This document shows, one piece after another, positions 26,350 through 37,724 of a stretch of DNA of 64,000 nt (the stretch's first letter is position 1; each line of letters begins with the position of its first letter). The stretch is from Roseiarcus sp963820795 (GTDB lineage: Bacteria > Pseudomonadota > Alphaproteobacteria > Rhizobiales > Beijerinckiaceae): NCBI GenBank assembly GCA_963820795.1, contig CAWGBJ010000008.1:62001-126000 (forward strand). The letters run 5' to 3'. The position numbers and the translations under genes are program-made. The notes below the pieces were generated by a model. The model ran no database searches, had not been told where the DNA came from, and worked only from the letters and a program-made list of their open reading frames with translations.

Positions 26350-26709
26350 TCAGAACAGCCGTCCGCCGTTCGGCACCGGGAGCGACGGCGCGACGAGGAC
26401 CACCTCGCCGTCGCCGTCGGGAAAGCCGAGCGTCAGCACCTCGGACAGGAAAGGTCCGATCTGCCGGGGGGCGAAATTGATCACCGCCGCGACCTGCCGG
26501 CCGACGAGGGCCGCGGGCCGGTAGTGGCGCGTGATCTGGGCCGAGGACTTCTTCGTGCCGATCACCGGGCCGAAATCGATGACGAGCTTGAACGCCGGCT
26601 TCCGCGCCTCGGGGAATTCCTCCGCGGCGACGATGGTCCCGACGCGGATGTCGAGCTTCAGAAACGAATTGAAGGCGACCCTCGGCGTCAATTCTTCTGT
26701 CGGCGTCAT
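26350..26709 (-). CDS. csaA: CsaA-like tRNA-binding domain protein
   Basis: A 119-residue OB-fold protein of the CsaA/EMAP-II tRNA-binding family, a putative secretion chaperone. FLKLDIRVGTIVAAEEFPEARKPAFKL starts the domain, and RQVAAVINFAPRQIGPFLSEVLTLG ends it, both diagnostic. Start ATG 26709 begins the conserved protein; an open extension of 35 codons upstream is not conserved. It lies between trxA and a HAD gene on the opposite strand. Confidence 0.88.
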   Translation of the reverse strand: MTPTEELTPRVAFNSFLKLDIRVGTIVAAEEFPEARKPAFKLVIDFGPVIGTKKSSAQITRHYRPAALVGRQVAAVINFAPRQIGPFLSEVLTLGFPDGDGEVVLVAPSLPVPNGGRLF

Positions 26710-26846
26710 CTGCGATCGCTCTTTCCATTCGCGCGCCGTCGAGCTTTCGCCTGTCGGCGCGACCGCGGTCAAGGGTCCCGCCGAGGCGCACCGCCGATTG
26801 CGAGGGCTTGACACGCCCTATGCCGCAGCCCTAGCCGAGCCCCCAC

Positions 26847-27755
26847 ATGAACATGCAGCAGCCGCCGCGGGACGTTCGGCAGATCGAGGGACTCGGCGAG
26901 ATCGCCGATCGGTATGACGCGATTCTCTGCGACATCTGGGGCGTCCTGCACAATGGCGTGGCTTCGTTCGCTCTGGCGTCGGAGGCATTGACCACGTTTC
27001 GTCGCGGCGGCGGCGCGGTGGTCCTGATCACCAACGCGCCTCGGCCGTCCGCGCCGATCCATCGCCAGCTCCTGAAGCTCGGCGTCGCGCCGGGCGCTTT
27101 CGACGCCATCGCCACCTCGGGTGACGTGACGGTCGGCCTGGTTGCGGAACGGATCGACGATCCGGTCTTCCATATCGGACCTTCCCGCGATCTAAGCCTG
27201 TTCGACGCGGCGGCCGAAACTGCCGGCCGCGCGCCGCATCTCGTTCCACTCGCGGAGGCGCGCTACGCGCTTTGCACTGGCCTCAGGGACGATGTGACCG
27301 AAACGGTCGACGACTACCGAGCGGAACTTGGCGTCATGGCGGCCCGAGGGCTGACGATGATCTGCGCCAATCCGGACATCGTCATTCATCGCGGCGACGT
27401 CCTCATCTACTGCGCCGGGGCGCTGGCGCGCCGATACGAAGAGCTTGGCGGTCCGGTCGTTTACGCCGGCAAGCCGCACCGGCCGATCTACAGCCGCGCG
27501 TTGGCGTTGGCGGAGCGGGCGCGCGGCGCGCCGCTCGATCGGCGGCGTGTGCTCGCGATCGGCGACGGCATGAAGACGGACGTCGCCGGCGCGGCGGCGG
27601 CCGGCCTCGACGCCCTCTTCGTCACCCACGGAATTCACCGGGCGGCGCTCCATGGGGACGATCCCGGCCGTCCAGCCGATGCGCTCGAACTCAGGCGTCT
27701 TTACGCCGAATATGCGCTCTGGCCAGTCGCGGCGGTCGCGGGACTGAAGCCATAG
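26847..27755 (+). CDS. TIGR01459 family HAD-type hydrolase (NagD-like)
   Basis: A 302-residue class IIA HAD phosphatase. The nucleophile motif is DAILCDIWGVLHNG near residue 25, with Trp after the nucleophile, a family trait; motif II is VLITNAPRP near 61; motif III Lys is in YAGKPHRPIY near 210; and motif IV GDGMKTDVAGAAAAG near 243 carries the metal-binding Asp pair. The natural substrate of this alphaproteobacterial branch is unknown. It is followed 34 bases later by a MaoC gene and then ribF, an order seen in relatives. Confidence 0.88.
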   Translation: MNMQQPPRDVRQIEGLGEIADRYDAILCDIWGVLHNGVASFALASEALTTFRRGGGAVVLITNAPRPSAPIHRQLLKLGVAPGAFDAIATSGDVTVGLVAERIDDPVFHIGPSRDLSLFDAAAETAGRAPHLVPLAEARYALCTGLRDDVTETVDDYRAELGVMAARGLTMICANPDIVIHRGDVLIYCAGALARRYEELGGPVVYAGKPHRPIYSRALALAERARGAPLDRRRVLAIGDGMKTDVAGAAAAGLDALFVTHGIHRAALHGDDPGRPADALELRRLYAEYALWPVAAVAGLKP

Positions 27756-27789
27756 CCAGTCTTTCGCGATCGGATTGCCGAGCCGCGTC

Positions 27790-28242
27790 ATGCAGGGGCC
27801 GATGTTCCAGACCCTTTATTTCGAAGACCTTGCCGTCGGCATGCGCGAGACGATCAGCAAGACGGTCGGGAACGAGGACGTCATCGGCTTCGCCGAACTG
27901 TCCGGCGATCATAACCCCATCCACCTCTCGGAGCATTTCGCCCGCAAGACCAGGTTCGGCCACCGGATCGTGCACGGGCTCTACACCGCAAGCCTCATTT
28001 CCGCCGTCATCGGCATGCGGCTGCCCGGGCCGGGCTCGGTGTATATTTCGCAGACCCTCAACTTTCTCGGGCCGGTCAAGATCGGCGACATCGTCGATGT
28101 GAGCGTCGAAGTCGTCGAGTTGATCGAAAAGGGTCGCCGGGTGCGCCTCCTGTGCGAATGCCGCGTCGCCGGGGAACTCGTTCTCGAGGGGTACGGTGTG
28201 CTCAGCGTTCCGCCGGCGAAATCGAGACCGGCGACGGCTTGA
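27790..28242 (+). CDS. MaoC-family (R)-specific enoyl-CoA hydratase
   Basis: A 150-residue single hot-dog protein of the MaoC hydratase family. The hydratase-2 motif is seen in FAELSGDHNPIHLSEHFARKT, with catalytic Asp and His near residues 42-47, and GHRIVHGLYTASL follows. Such enzymes convert trans-2-enoyl-CoA to (R)-3-hydroxyacyl-CoA and may feed polyhydroxyalkanoate synthesis; pha genes are present at 45-48 kb, but the link is inferred. Start ATG 27790 or 27802. Confidence 0.87.
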   Translation: MQGPMFQTLYFEDLAVGMRETISKTVGNEDVIGFAELSGDHNPIHLSEHFARKTRFGHRIVHGLYTASLISAVIGMRLPGPGSVYISQTLNFLGPVKIGDIVDVSVEVVELIEKGRRVRLLCECRVAGELVLEGYGVLSVPPAKSRPATA

Positions 28243-28322
28243 CCCTCTCGGGAAGGCGGGGCAGTTTCCGCACCCCGCGACGCCCGGATGAAGCGTCTGG
28301 AGCCCGAGGATCGGCGGATGCG

Positions 28323-29277
28323 ATGACCAGCGGCTTCGTGGTCGCGAGAGACCCGGTGCGGCCGCCCGCGGGACTCGAGGGCGCCGTCTATGCGGTCGGC
28401 AACTTCGACGGCCTGCATCTCGGGCATCAGGCGGTCATCAGCCGCGCGGTGTCGTTGGCTCGGGCGCGGCGGGTGCCGAGCGCGCTTCTCACCTTCGAGC
28501 CCCATCCGGCCGATTTTTTTGCCGGTCGGCCGGTCGCTTTCCATCTCACGCCCGTCGATATCAAGGCAAACCTCTGCGCCCGGCTCGGCATGTCGGGCGT
28601 GGTTGTCCTGACGTTCGACGCCGGGCTCGCCGGCCTTCCGGCGGAAGAGTTCGTGGACAAGATTTCTCGTTCGGCGGCTCGGCGTCGGCGCCGTCGTGGT
28701 CGGATGGGACTTTCATTTCGGCAAAGGGCGAGCGGGCAGCCCTGCGCTCCTCGCTGAGGCCGGCCAGCGCTATGGTTTTGCGGTCGAGATCGTCGCCAAG
28801 GTCGAGGAAGGCGCGGGCGAGTCGGCCAACGTCGTCTCCTCGACGGCGATCCGTCGCGCCCTCGAACAGGGCGATGTGAAAACCGCGGCGCGCGGCCTCG
28901 GCCGCCATTATGCGGTCTCGGGCCGCGTCGTCTCCGGCCAGCGGCTAGGCCGCACTCTTGGTGTGCCCACCGCCAATATCGCCCTCGAGCCGACCAGCCG
29001 CCTGGCGCATGGGGTCTACGCGGTCAGGGTGCGGATCGACGGCGAAGTCTATCCGGCTGTCGCCAGTTTCGGGGTCCGCCCGACCGTCGACAACGGTCCG
29101 CCGCTTCTCGAAGTCCATCTCCTGGACTTTGGCGGCGATCTCTATGGGCGAGACATCGAAGTCGAGTTCATTGAGCGCATTCGTGAGGAGCGCAAGTTCG
29201 AGACGCTTCCCTTGCTGGTCGCGGAAATGCAACGCGACAAGGAGAAAGCCCGGGCGATCCTGGACCGGAAATCCTGA
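28323..29277 (+). CDS. ribF: Bifunctional riboflavin kinase/FMN adenylyltransferase, frameshifted
   Basis: Makes FMN and FAD from riboflavin. The N-terminal adenylyltransferase domain shows AVGNFDGLHLGHQAVI near residue 22 and LTFEPHPADFF near 58. The C-terminal kinase domain shows GRTLGVPTANIAL and the catalytic-Glu region LLEVHLLDFGGDLYG. The frame breaks in the ATTTCT run at 28662-28667: removing one T restores FVDKILVRRLGVGAVVVGWDFHFGKG across the break (the residues are given only in part). Both halves are fully conserved and the gene is essential, so I treat the extra T as a likely sequence error. The read-through pieces are 28323-28757 and 28696-29277. Confidence 0.9.
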
Positions 29278-29361
29278 CGGCGGATTTGGCGTTTCCCGCC
29301 AAATCCCTTAATGCCCTCGCAAACTCGCTCAAGCCGAACTCGAACTCACGCCGTTACGCCC

Positions 29362-32315
29362 ATGACCGACGCGCCAGTGACTGGCCTCGACTATTCGCAG
29401 ACGTTGTTTCTGCCGAAGACCGATTTCCCGATGCGGGCCGGGCTGCCGCAGAAGGAGCCGGAGATTCTCGCCCGCTGGGAGCGCGAGAACCTCTATGGCG
29501 CGCTGAGGGAGAGCGGCAGGGGGCGGCCAAAATTCGTTTTGCACGACGGCCCGCCCTACGCCAACGGCCATGTTCACATCGGCACTTCGCTCAACAAGAT
29601 CCTGAAGGACATGGTCGTGCGCTCGCATCAGATGGCGGGCAAGGAGTTCGAACTACGTCCCCGGGTGGGACTGCCACGGCCTGCCGATCGAGTGGAAGGT
29701 CGAAGAGGAATTCTATCTCAGCAAGGGCAGGGCCAAGCCCGACTTTTCCGATGCCGAGGCGATCATCGCCTTCCGCCGGGAATGCCGCGCCTTCGCCGAG
29801 CGCTGGATCTCGGTGCAGCGGCAGGAATTCAAGCGGCTCGGCGTGGTCGGCGACTGGGACCATCCCTATACGACCATGAGCTATCCCGCCGAGGCGCAGA
29901 TCGCCCGGGAGATCTTCAAGTTCGTCAGCAATGGTCTCCTCTACCGGGGGTCGAAGCCGGTGATGTGGAGCGTCGTCGAGAAGACGGCGCTCGCCGAGGC
30001 CGAGATCGAATACGAGGAGCACACGAGCGACACGATCTACGCCGCCTTCCCGGTCGAGGGCGAGAACGCGGCGATCGTCATCTGGACGACGACCCCGTGG
30101 ACGATTCCGGGCAATCGCGCGATCGCCTTTTCCCGCCGGATCGCCTACGGGCGCTACCGCGTGACCGCGGCGCCCGCCGACAACTGGGCCAGGCCCGGCT
30201 CAACCTACATCCTCGCGCAATCGCTCGCGGACAGCGTCTTCAACGCCGCCAAAGTCGGGCGCTACGAATTCCTCGGCCCAGTCGACGGGGACGCTTTGGC
30301 GGAGATGCTCTGCGCCCATCCGCTCCACGCCCACGGCTATGGCTTTGTCGTCCCGCTGCTCGAGGGCGACCACGTCTCCGACGAGGCCGGAACCGGCTTC
30401 GTCCACACGGCGCCCGGCCATGGCCGGGAGGACTTCGAGCTCTGGTCGGCGAACGGCCGCCGGCTCGCAGGGCGCGGCATCGACACGCGCATCCCCTATG
30501 CGGTCGACGAGAACGGCGCCTTCACCTTCGAAGCCCCTGGCTTCGAGGGCCTTCGCGTCATCACCGACAAGGGCGACAAGGGAAACGCCAACGAGGCGGT
30601 GATCAAGGCGCTTCTCGAGGCCAGGGCGCTCCTCGCCCGCGGCCGCCTCAAGCATCAGTATCCACACAGCTGGCGTTCGAAGAAGCCGCTCATCTTCCGC
30701 AACACGCCGCAATGGTTTCTCGCCATGGACCGGCCCTTCGCCAATGCGCGCGGCGGGCGGACGCTGCGCGAGATCGCGCTCGAGGCGATCGAAGAGACGC
30801 GCTGGGTCCCCGCGACTGGCGAGAACCGCATCAAGGGCATGGTGACGAGCAAGCCGGACTGGGTTCTCTCGCGCCAGCGCGCCTGGGGCGTTCCGCTGGC
30901 GATCTTCGTGCGAAACGGCGACGAGATTCTGTACGACGAGGAGGTCAATGCGCGCATCGCCGCGGCTTTCGAGGAGGAAGGCGCCGATTGCTGGTTCGCC
31001 GCGGGGGCGAAGGAGCGCTTTCTCGGCGAGGGGCACAAACCGGAGGACTACGAGAAGATCGATAACCTGGTCGAAGTCTGGTTCGAACTCGGGCTCGACG
31101 CACGCCTTCGTGCTCGAAGACCCGGTTCATTTTCCCGGGACTGGCCGGCATCCGGCGGATCATCGACGGCGGCCGGGACCAGGTGATGTATCTCGAGGGC
31201 TCGGACCAGCATCGCGGCTGGTTCCAGTCATCGCTGCTGGAAAGCTGCGGCACGCGCGGCCGCGCGCCCTTCGACATCGTCCTGACGCACGGCTTCACCC
31301 AGGACGAGAAGGGCCGCAAGATGTCGAAGTCGCTGGGCAACACCACCGCGCCGGAGGACGTCATTCGCGCCTCGGGCGCCGACATCCTGAGGCTCTGGAC
31401 GGGCAGCGTCGACTATACCGACGACCAGCGCATCGGGCCGGAGATCCTGAAGGTCGTCGGCGACAATTACCGCAAGCTGCGCAACACCTTCCGCTGGATG
31501 CTGGGGACGCTGGCGCATCACGAGGAGAAGGGCGACGCGGTCGATCTTGCGACGATGAGCGAGCTCGACCGGCTGATGCTGCACAAGCTCGTCGAGCTCG
31601 ACGGCAGGGTCCACGAGGCCTACGCCAATTTCGACTTCGCGCGGGTCGTCGCGGCGCTGACCGCCTTCATGAACGCGGACCTTTCCGCCTTCTATTTCGA
31701 CATCCGCAAGGACGCGCTCTACTGCGACCCGCCATCGAGCCTGAGGCGCCGCGGCGCGCTTCAGGCGATTGAGGAGATTTTCCGCGCCACGAGCCTCTGG
31801 CTCGCGCCGATCCTCGTCTTCACCATGGAAGAGGCGTGGCTCGCGCGCGATCCGGCCAGCCGTTCGGTGCATCTGGAACAGTTTCCCGACATTCCGGCGG
31901 AGTGGCGCGACGATCCGCTGGCAAAAGGTGGGAGACCATCCGGGCGCTGCGTCTTGTTGTCACGGGAGCGCTTGAGATCGCCCGCTCCGAGAAGGCGATC
32001 GGCTCGTCGCTCGAGGCCGCGCCGCGCATCTACCTTGATCGGCCCGAGCATATTGTGGCGCTTGATGGCGTCGACTTTGCCGAAGTCTGCATCACCTCGG
32101 ACATCGCAATCGAGACAGGGCCCGCGCCGGATGGCGCGTTCCGGCTGCCGGAACTCCCCGACGTCGCCGTCGTCGTCGAACGGGCGTCCGGGATCAAGTG
32201 CGCCCGCTCCTGGCGCTATTTCGATCCGGCGACTGCCGACCCCGATTTCCCCGACGTGACCCCGCGCGACGCAGCGGCGCTGCGCGAGCTCAAAGCGCTC
32301 GGCCGCCTGCCGTGA
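29362..32315 (+). CDS. ileS: Isoleucyl-tRNA synthetase, four frameshifts
   Basis: Charges tRNA-Ile; class I synthetase with CP1 editing domain. HIGH is seen in GPPYANGHVHIGTSLNKI near the start, KMSKS in EKGRKMSKSLGN near 31318, and the editing domain around GFVHTAPGHGREDF. Four single-base problems split the frame: an extra C in the CCCC at 29659-29662, an extra A at about 31086, an extra A at 31140, and one missing base at about 31927. Correcting each restores canonical sequence, for example VWFDSGSTHAFVLED. An essential, otherwise perfect gene with four indels argues for sequence error. It ends in an overlap with lspA, its common partner. Confidence 0.93.
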
Positions 32316-32824
32316 CGGCGCGCGGCTTCGGCCTCCTCGTCGCGCTTGCCGTCCTCGCGGCGGATCAGGCGGCGAAGTTGGTCGTCCTCGCTAACGCCGG
32401 CGAAGCGGGCCCGGCGCCGGTTCCGCTCGCGCCCTTTCTCGATCTGGCGCTGCGGTGGAACCGCGGCATCTCGTTCAGCCTGTTCTCGCAGCGCTCCGAC
32501 CTCGGCGAAATCGCCCTCATCGGGCTGACGCTCGCCGCCACCGTGCTGCTTGGCCTGTGGCTCTGGCGCAGCCGCTCGGCGCTGACCGCGGCGGGCCTCG
32601 GCGCGATCATCGGCGGGGCGCTCGGCAACGCGGTCGACCGCATCCTGCACGGCGCCGTCGTCGACTATCTCGATCTGCACGCCTTCGGCCGACACTTCTT
32701 CGTCTTCAATCTCGCCGACGCCGCCATCAATGTCGGCGTCGCCCTCCTCCTGATCGATCTCGTCTTCGGCGCGCCGGCTTCGAGCCGCCGGGATGGGGCC
32801 GTGTCGACACCGCGGCCCAACTGA
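32312..32824 (+). CDS. lspA: Lipoprotein signal peptidase (signal peptidase II)
   Basis: Inner-membrane aspartyl protease that removes the signal peptide of diacylglyceryl-prolipoproteins. The 170-residue protein has four hydrophobic helices and the two catalytic Asp regions, GGALGNAVDRILHGAVVDYLDL near 96-117 and FNLADAAINVG near 130. RWNRGISFSL is the family NxGxSF box. It starts with GTG 32312 overlapping the ileS stop (GTGA), so the pair is translationally coupled. Confidence 0.95.
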   Translation: MTARGFGLLVALAVLAADQAAKLVVLANAGEAGPAPVPLAPFLDLALRWNRGISFSLFSQRSDLGEIALIGLTLAATVLLGLWLWRSRSALTAAGLGAIIGGALGNAVDRILHGAVVDYLDLHAFGRHFFVFNLADAAINVGVALLLIDLVFGAPASSRRDGAVSTPRPN

Positions 32825-33012
32825 CGCTTTAGGGACTGCGAGCGAACGCTCGCCCCCTTCGTGCCCTTCGTGGTGAATCGCTCCCGGCCGCCGCCGCCAT
32901 CGGCGCTGCCGCGACGACGGCGCTCATAGGCGGCCAATAAGCCGCCGATCAGGCTTGCTTGGGCGGGGCGGGGCGGCTAGTTAGGCCAGCGTTTCGCTGG
33001 GATACATGCAGA

Positions 33013-33720
33013 ATGAGAAAAGTCTTCGCCAACGCGGATGAGGCGCTCGCCGGCTCGGCCAGGGACGGCATGATGATCATGGCCGGCGGCTTCGGCCTCT
33101 GCGGCATCCCCGAGACGCTGATCGAAGCCTTGCGCCGGACGGGCGCGAAGGATCTGACCGTCGTCTCCAACAACGCCGGCGTCGACGGCATTGGCCTCGG
33201 CGTCCTGCTCGAGACCGGCCAGATCAAAAAGATGATCTCGAGCTACGTCGGCGAGAACAAGATCTTCGCCAACCTCTATCTTTCGGGCAAGCTCGAGCTC
33301 GAGTTCAATCCGCAGGGGACGCTGGCCGAGCGCATCCGCGCCGGCGGCGCCGGCATCCCGGCCTTCTTCACCCGCACCGGCGTCGGCACCATCGTCGGCG
33401 AGGGCAAGGAGATCCGCGACTTCAACAACGAGGCCTATCTCATGGAGACCGGGCTTGTCGCCGACATCTCCCTCGTCCATGCCTGGAAGGGCGACACGGA
33501 AGGCAATCTCGTCTACCGCAAGACGGCGCGAAACTTCAATCCGGTGATGGCGACGGCGGCGCGGCTCACCATCGCCGAGGTCGAGCATCTGGTCGAGCCT
33601 GGCGAGATCGATCCCGACCACATCATCACCCCCGGAATCTACGTGCAGCGCATTGTTCACGTCCCAGCCGCCGAGAAGCGCATCGAGCAGCGGACGACGC
33701 GCAAGCGCGACGTGGCCTGA
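33013..33720 (+). CDS. scoA: 3-oxoacid CoA-transferase, subunit A
   Basis: Alpha subunit of succinyl-CoA:3-oxoacid CoA-transferase, which moves CoA onto acetoacetate for ketone-body or PHB breakdown. The 235-residue protein shows GGFGLCGIPETLIEAL near residue 22 and the GEGKEIRDFNNEAYLMET and HAWKGDTEGNLVYRKTARNFNP motifs. Start ATG 33013 begins the conserved MRKVFANADEAL. The B subunit follows 29 bases downstream. Together with the pha genes in this window it supports a PHB/acetoacetate cycle. Confidence 0.94.
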   Translation: MRKVFANADEALAGSARDGMMIMAGGFGLCGIPETLIEALRRTGAKDLTVVSNNAGVDGIGLGVLLETGQIKKMISSYVGENKIFANLYLSGKLELEFNPQGTLAERIRAGGAGIPAFFTRTGVGTIVGEGKEIRDFNNEAYLMETGLVADISLVHAWKGDTEGNLVYRKTARNFNPVMATAARLTIAEVEHLVEPGEIDPDHIITPGIYVQRIVHVPAAEKRIEQRTTRKRDVA

Positions 33721-33749
33721 CCGTTAGGGGACGCCCAAGGAGACGCTTA

Positions 33750-34394
33750 ATGCCCTGGACCCGCGATCAAATGGCGGCGCGCGCCGCCAAGGAACTCAAA
33801 GACGGCTTCTACGTCAATCTCGGCATCGGCATTCCGACGCTGGTGTCGAACTACATTCCCGAAGGCATGAGCGTGCAGCTGCAGAGCGAGAACGGCATGC
33901 TCGGCATGGGCCCGTTCCCCTTCGAGGGCGAGGAGGACCCGGACCTGATCAACGCGGGAAAGCAGACCGTCACGCAACTGCCGACGACGAGCTTCTTCTC
34001 CAGCGCCGATTCCTTCGCCATGATCCGTGGCGGCCACATCGATCTGGCCATTCTCGGCGCCATGCAGGTGTCCGAGACCGGCGATCTGGCGAACTGGATG
34101 ATCCCGGGCAAGATGGTCAAGGGCATGGGCGGGGCGATGGACCTCGTCGCCGGCGTCAAGCGCATCGTCGTGGTGATGGAGCACGCGGCCAAGGACGGGC
34201 CGAAGCTCCTGCATCATTGCACGCTGCCGCTGACGGGCGCGAAGGTCGTCGACCTCGTCATCACCGACCTCGGTGTCTTCGCCATCGACAAGCACGGCTA
34301 TCGCGGCATGGCGCTCATCGAATTGGCGCCGGCGGTGACGCTCGACGACGTCGCTGCCAAGACCGAAGCAAGCTACCGCGTCGCCTTGAACTGA
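33750..34394 (+). CDS. scoB: 3-oxoacid CoA-transferase, subunit B
   Basis: Beta subunit carrying the catalytic glutamate that forms the enzyme-CoA thioester: Glu47 in QSENGMLGMGPFP. At 214 residues it has the usual length, with NLGIGIPTLVSNYIPEG near 23 and GAMQVSETGDLANWMIPGKMVKGMGGAMDL near 108 (quoted in part of the run). A clear AAGGAGA ribosome site stands before ATG 33750. Directly downstream of subunit A. Confidence 0.95.
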   Translation: MPWTRDQMAARAAKELKDGFYVNLGIGIPTLVSNYIPEGMSVQLQSENGMLGMGPFPFEGEEDPDLINAGKQTVTQLPTTSFFSSADSFAMIRGGHIDLAILGAMQVSETGDLANWMIPGKMVKGMGGAMDLVAGVKRIVVVMEHAAKDGPKLLHHCTLPLTGAKVVDLVITDLGVFAIDKHGYRGMALIELAPAVTLDDVAAKTEASYRVALN

Positions 34395-34449
34395 GGTCTT
34401 ATCGGTTGTCCAACGATCCGGATCCGGCCCATCACGGCCCTCCTCCGCA

Positions 34450-34560
34450 ACCCCCGGGTCACAGCAGGGTCACAGCCCTGGGGAGAGGGGGCGCGTCCCT
34501 TCTCCCGCTTGCGACCGCTTGCGGGAGAAGGTGGCCCGAAGGGCAGGATGAGGGCCGTGG
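34450..34560. repeat. REP-like palindromic element with duplicated loop
   Basis: Non-coding element between scoB and the sulfur genes. It holds an 11-base tandem repeat (GGGTCACAGC, 34456-34477) and a hairpin CTTCTCCCGC / GCGGGAGAAG around 34499-34530 whose loop contains a duplicated CGCTTGCG unit. Its flank GGTGGCCCGAAGGGCAGGATGAGG is the familiar REP-type tail of many proteobacteria. Related elements stand at 35.9, 59.1 and 61.1 kb. Confidence 0.6.
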
Positions 34561-34588
34561 GCCGCAATTCGCTCAAGACATCTTGGCC

Positions 34589-35107
34589 TTAAGCGGGCCG
34601 CCCGGTCGAGGCCCGCAGCCACGGCCGCGCCCCCGCGGCAGTCTCGTCGCCGGCGCTGCTCGGCTGATAGTGGATCGGCGGGCCTGGCAGGCGGCCGTCG
34701 TGCAGCGCCTGCAAGGTCGGCGCGTTGGTCACGTCGAAGGAGTTGAAGCCGCAGCGCAGCATGAGCGGGATTTCGTCGATCAGCACGTCGCCGATGGCGC
34801 GCAATTCGCCGCGGAAACCGAAGCGGTCGCGCAGCAAGCGCGCATAGGAGAACGCGCGGCCGTCGGCGAATTTGGCGAAAGCGAGCGCGATCAGCGGCCG
34901 GTCCGCGAGTTCAGCGAGATGCGCCTGGGCGTCGGCGCCCGCCTCGACGGCGACGCCGAGCGGCGCCCGCCGGTCCTTCAGCGCCTCGCATTCGCCGAGC
35001 CAGCGCTTCAGCGAAACCACCATCCGGCCGTCCGCCGGGACAGGCGCGTCGTCGGCGAGAACGGTCCATGCCTCTTCGACGAAGCCGTCGCGGCGCCAGA
35101 GCGCCAT
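34589..35107 (-). CDS. DUF934 family protein (sulfur-assimilation cluster)
   Basis: A 172-residue cytoplasmic protein of the DUF934 family, always found beside sulfite reductase and cysH in proteobacteria; biochemical role unknown. Recognisable parts are VVSLKRWLGECEAL near residue 34, DRPLIALAFAKFADGRAFSYARLLR near 72 (partly quoted) and IGDVLIDEIPLMLRCGFNSF near 110. Start ATG 35107 overlaps the stop of cysH by one base, so it is the last gene of the DUF2849-cysI-cysH-DUF934 operon. Confidence 0.9.
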   Translation of the reverse strand: MALWRRDGFVEEAWTVLADDAPVPADGRMVVSLKRWLGECEALKDRRAPLGVAVEAGADAQAHLAELADRPLIALAFAKFADGRAFSYARLLRDRFGFRGELRAIGDVLIDEIPLMLRCGFNSFDVTNAPTLQALHDGRLPGPPIHYQPSSAGDETAAGARPWLRASTGRPA

Positions 35108-35841
35108 CAGATGTCCGCTCCCGCGTCGAGCGCTCCGACATGGATGCCGCATTCGGTCTTGCCGCGGCCGCGCCAGCGTCCCGCCCGCTCGTCCTCGCCC
35201 GGCCTGACCGCGCTCGTGCAGGGCAGGCAGCCGATCGAGGGGAAGCCCTTGGCGACGAGCGGATGGCGGGGCAGTCCGGCCTCGGCGATGTAGGCCAGCA
35301 CATCGCTCGCGCTCCAGCCGACCAGCGGATTGACCTTGACCCGATCGCCTTCGGCTTCGAACAGCGGCAGGGTCGCGCGTTGCGCGCTCTGGAAGCCCTT
35401 GCGTCCGGTGATCCAGGCGTCATAGCCAGCAATCGCCTCGGCGAGCGGGCGAACCTTGCGGATCTCGCAGCAGCGATCGGGATCGCTGGCGAAGAGAAAC
35501 TTCTCCGGATCCTCCTCGGCGATCGTCCCGGCGTCCGGCTCGGCGAGGATCACGTTCGTGAGGCCTAGCCGCGCGCAAAGCTCGTCGCGATAGGCGATTG
35601 TCTCGGGAAAATGCTGGCCGGTGTCGACGAAGATGACGGGAACATGTCTGTCGATGCGCGAAGCCATGTGCAGGAGCGCCGCGGCGTCCGCGCCGAAGCT
35701 CGAGACGAGCGCGACGCGACCGGGATAGAGGTCCTCGATCACCAGCCGCATCAGCGAGCTTGCCTTCAGGCGGGCGAAGCGGCTTTCGAGCCGCGAGGCA
35801 GCGATCTGGTCGCCGAACAGCTTGACGTCATGGGCGCTCAT
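35107..35841 (-). CDS. cysH: Adenylylsulfate (APS) reductase, thioredoxin-dependent, 4Fe-4S type
   Basis: Reduces activated sulfate to sulfite. The 244-residue protein has the P-loop-like SSFGADAAALLHM near residue 47, the 4Fe-4S Cys pairs Cys124-Cys125 (DRCCEIRK) and Cys205/Cys208 (GCLPC), and the nucleophilic Cys231 in ECGIH. The four cluster cysteines mark it as an APS reductase rather than the cluster-free PAPS reductase, so sulfate is reduced from APS directly. It lies about 210 bases downstream of the sulfite reductase gene, separated by a large inverted repeat. Confidence 0.93.
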   Translation of the reverse strand: MSAHDVKLFGDQIAASRLESRFARLKASSLMRLVIEDLYPGRVALVSSFGADAAALLHMASRIDRHVPVIFVDTGQHFPETIAYRDELCARLGLTNVILAEPDAGTIAEEDPEKFLFASDPDRCCEIRKVRPLAEAIAGYDAWITGRKGFQSAQRATLPLFEAEGDRVKVNPLVGWSASDVLAYIAEAGLPRHPLVAKGFPSIGCLPCTSAVRPGEDERAGRWRGRGKTECGIHVGALDAGADI

Positions 35842-35886
35842 CTAGTGACCTGCGTCAGCAAAATCGAAGGGCAGCGGCATTCCCTC

Positions 35887-36003
35887 CCCCTTGTGGGGGA
35901 GGGCTAGGAAGGGGGGTCGCGCCGACGTCTCGTGGGGATGCGGGAGGCCCGAGACTCGCAGGATTGGCGCGACCCCCCAACCCTGCCTTCCCCCACAAGG
36001 GGC
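35887..36003. repeat. Large imperfect inverted repeat between cysH and sulfite reductase genes
   Basis: Two arms of about 36 bases, 35887-35923 and 35966-36003, are near-perfect reverse complements, each with a CCCTTGTGGGG core and a GGGGTCGCGCC or GGCGCGACCCC inner end, enclosing a 42-base loop. Transcribed from the upstream sulfite reductase gene it would fold into a strong hairpin, possibly reducing read-through to cysH or protecting the mRNA. No T-run follows, so it is not a simple terminator. Confidence 0.7.
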
Positions 36004-36050
36004 CCAGAAAGGGGGAAGGAGAACGCCTCGAATTTGTCCGACACGGGCCA

Positions 36051-37710
<1,660 letters not shown>

Positions 37711-37724
<14 letters not shown>

